Part shown: piece after piece, positions 14,614-15,919 of the stretch | Numbering within the stretch: the stretch's first letter is position 1 | How the letters are laid out: the number at the start of each line of letters is the position of its first letter | DNA from: Nitrospiria bacterium | Lineage (GTDB): Bacteria; Nitrospirota; Nitrospiria; Nitrospirales; UBA8639 | NCBI GenBank assembly: GCA_030430725.1 | Contig: JAUIKP010000022.1 | Coordinates: 1-15,919, forward strand | DNA: 15,919 nt | Reading direction: 5' to 3' | The notes under the pieces: generated by a model | What the model saw: the letters and a program-made list of their open reading frames with translations, nothing else | The model's database searches: none | What the model was told of the DNA's origin: nothing | Made by a program: the position numbers and the translations under genes

Positions 14614-15888
14614 CTACAACGTCATCCAATTTTCCAGAGCAGAATCGAGGTCAATGCCGACTTGTTCGGGAGCCAGGACCCGCACAATTTCTGGCTGTGA
14701 TCCATGAGAGGAGAGTACAGAGAAGTTAAACGGGATCGGTTCAGGCAAAGATTGATGAATGGCGTCCTGGATAAGAAGGATCGTGGGATGCAGCAAGTTA
14801 TCTCTGGAGTTTGCTGTGACGATTCCCCGTTCGCCGGTACTCAATTCCACCAGGGCATAGGTGGGATAGATTCCAATAAGATTTATGAAAGTCGCCACTA
14901 ATGCGCCATCTAATACTCCTTTTTTGCCTTGTTGATACAACGTTTGGAGGGCAGTTCTGACCGGGAGGGGATTCCCTGTGTGGTGACCGGTTAACAATTC
15001 ATCATATTCGTCGACAATACGAAGAATTCGGCTGGATGTTTGAATTGTGGCTGAATCACGATTCGCAGGATATCCTGAGCCATCAAGGGCCATGTGATGT
15101 TCCCGGATTAACGTGTCAACTTCGTCCGCGAGACACGACTGTTGGGACAGCATCTCAATCCCTCGATGGGGATGTTTATGGTACAGGACTAATTCTGTGT
15201 CAGATAGCTGGTTGAGTGGTCGGTGAAGGACTTGAGGAATGTTCAAGAGCCCAGTGTCATGAAGAAGGCCAGCGCTTGCCAGGTGTTGTAACGCGGTATT
15301 GTCCAATCCCACAGCTCTTCCCAATAAAACGGCTAAGGTACTGACCGCGAGTGCGTGGTCGAATAAGGCCGGAGAAAATTCTCTGGTCCGAATCATGGCG
15401 ATGCAGGCTTCTTCATGTCGGAGAGATTCAGCCATGACGGATTCAGTGATCTGATGAACCTGTTCCAAGGCGAGCCGGCCGGTTTTCTGCAATGTGTGGA
15501 GGATATCCTGGACTCCTTCAAGCATATACATCCGCACCATCTTCATCGTAGTGAGTTCACCGGATAGCGATTTCCCCTGAACCGAGGGTGAAAGCTGGTG
15601 AAGTCGTGCGACTTCGGGCGGGCGGGCGGAATCAGGTATTGGTGAATGCGGGATGGTTGAGACATCCTCATGGGTGTGTGGCGGGTCAGAATTTGATACC
15701 ACGTCATGCCCACGATCAGTATCAATGGTAATTTCCTGAATTCCGGCCTGTTGTAATTTGACAATATCGGAGAAAGATTTAATGAGAAACCGGTGTAGGA
15801 GGAATGGAGTCTTGAGCCATGATCGGTCGATCCCACAGAGGTACATACCCACTTGAGCGGAGTTTATTGGAATTCGTTTGATGGCCAT
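14614..15888 (-). CDS. Second DUF3391 / HD-GYP domain protein
   Basis: The 424-residue product is a paralogue of the protein at 3937-5160. The DUF3391-like N-terminus (VGMYLCGIDRSWLKTPFLLH) is followed by a variable linker (60-115) and an HD-GYP domain with His178, His210-Asp211, His239, His264-His265, DGSGYP (269-274) and a conserved C-terminal tail (IYPTYALVELSTGERGIV). HD-GYP enzymes break down cyclic-di-GMP, but the HDxGK lysine is replaced (HDTGL) and the third metal-binding loop (HHMALDG) has Met instead of Glu after the His pair, so catalysis is doubtful; a cyclic-di-GMP-binding or scaffolding role is an alternative. No clear ribosome binding site precedes the ATG at 15888, but the conserved domain starts right there, and there is little sequence left before the window edge. 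The small exported protein follows downstream. Confidence 0.9.
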   Translation of the reverse strand: MAIKRIPINSAQVGMYLCGIDRSWLKTPFLLHRFLIKSFSDIVKLQQAGIQEITIDTDRGHDVVSNSDPPHTHEDVSTIPHSPIPDSARPPEVARLHQLSPSVQGKSLSGELTTMKMVRMYMLEGVQDILHTLQKTGRLALEQVHQITESVMAESLRHEEACIAMIRTREFSPALFDHALAVSTLAVLLGRAVGLDNTALQHLASAGLLHDTGLLNIPQVLHRPLNQLSDTELVLYHKHPHRGIEMLSQQSCLADEVDTLIREHHMALDGSGYPANRDSATIQTSSRILRIVDEYDELLTGHHTGNPLPVRTALQTLYQQGKKGVLDGALVATFINLIGIYPTYALVELSTGERGIVTANSRDNLLHPTILLIQDAIHQSLPEPIPFNFSVLSSHGSQPEIVRVLAPEQVGIDLDSALENWMTL

Positions 15889-15919
15889 ATGTATAACCGA
15901 TGAGGGTTTCTTAGGAAGG

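Noticed and set aside
14457..14729. Plus-strand frame of 90 codons
   Set aside because: It runs antisense into the second HD-GYP gene and has no ribosome binding site or family.

Overview
The window looks like a piece of a bacterial chromosome of about 50-55% GC. Gene content (a multi-PAS hybrid histidine kinase, two DUF3391/HD-GYP proteins, an agmatine-to-putrescine pair), together with an intergenic repeat near the left edge whose ends read GGGTCTGTTGAAAAAAG and its near-complement, suggests Nitrospirota, perhaps a lower-GC Nitrospira. That assignment is from memory of such repeats and gene sets and is only moderately secure. There is no rRNA, tRNA, CRISPR array, prophage or complete insertion sequence.

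Layout. (1) 1-469: an open frame on the minus strand runs off the left edge, and a 203-bp repeat element (218-420) lies inside it without introducing a stop. (2) 470-1175: no convincing gene; one perfect 8-bp inverted repeat. (3) 1176-5956, minus strand: a signalling block read right to left as TPR lipoprotein, then DUF3391/HD-GYP protein, then a hybrid histidine kinase with four PAS-like regions and a C-terminal receiver. (4) 6122-9917, plus strand: a YihY/BrkB-type membrane protein, a PhoD-like metallophosphatase lacking a signal peptide, and a protein resembling permuted NlpC/P60 (YiiX-like) enzymes but apparently lacking the nucleophilic cysteine. (5) 10333-13974, plus strand: N-carbamoylputrescine amidase (aguB), a frameshifted DUF559 endonuclease-like remnant, agmatine deiminase (aguA), and a 3-hydroxyisobutyrate dehydrogenase-family reductase. 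(6) 14070-15888, minus strand: a small exported or membrane-anchored protein and a second DUF3391/HD-GYP protein paralogous to the one in block 3.

How the genes fit together. AguA converts agmatine to N-carbamoylputrescine and AguB cleaves that to putrescine, so block 5 gives a two-step putrescine route, with the decayed DUF559 fragment lying between the two genes. Blocks 3 and 6 point to phosphorelay and cyclic-di-GMP control, but both HD-GYP proteins lack the lysine of the usual HDxGK motif. Block 4 looks like a single operon (gaps of 27 and 61 bp) of unknown purpose, perhaps envelope or phosphate-ester related.

I see no clearly new defence or mobile system. The most unusual points are the repeat embedded in frame at the left edge, the Cys-less permuted-papain-like protein, the DUF559-aguA chimeric frame, and the pair of atypical HD-GYP proteins.
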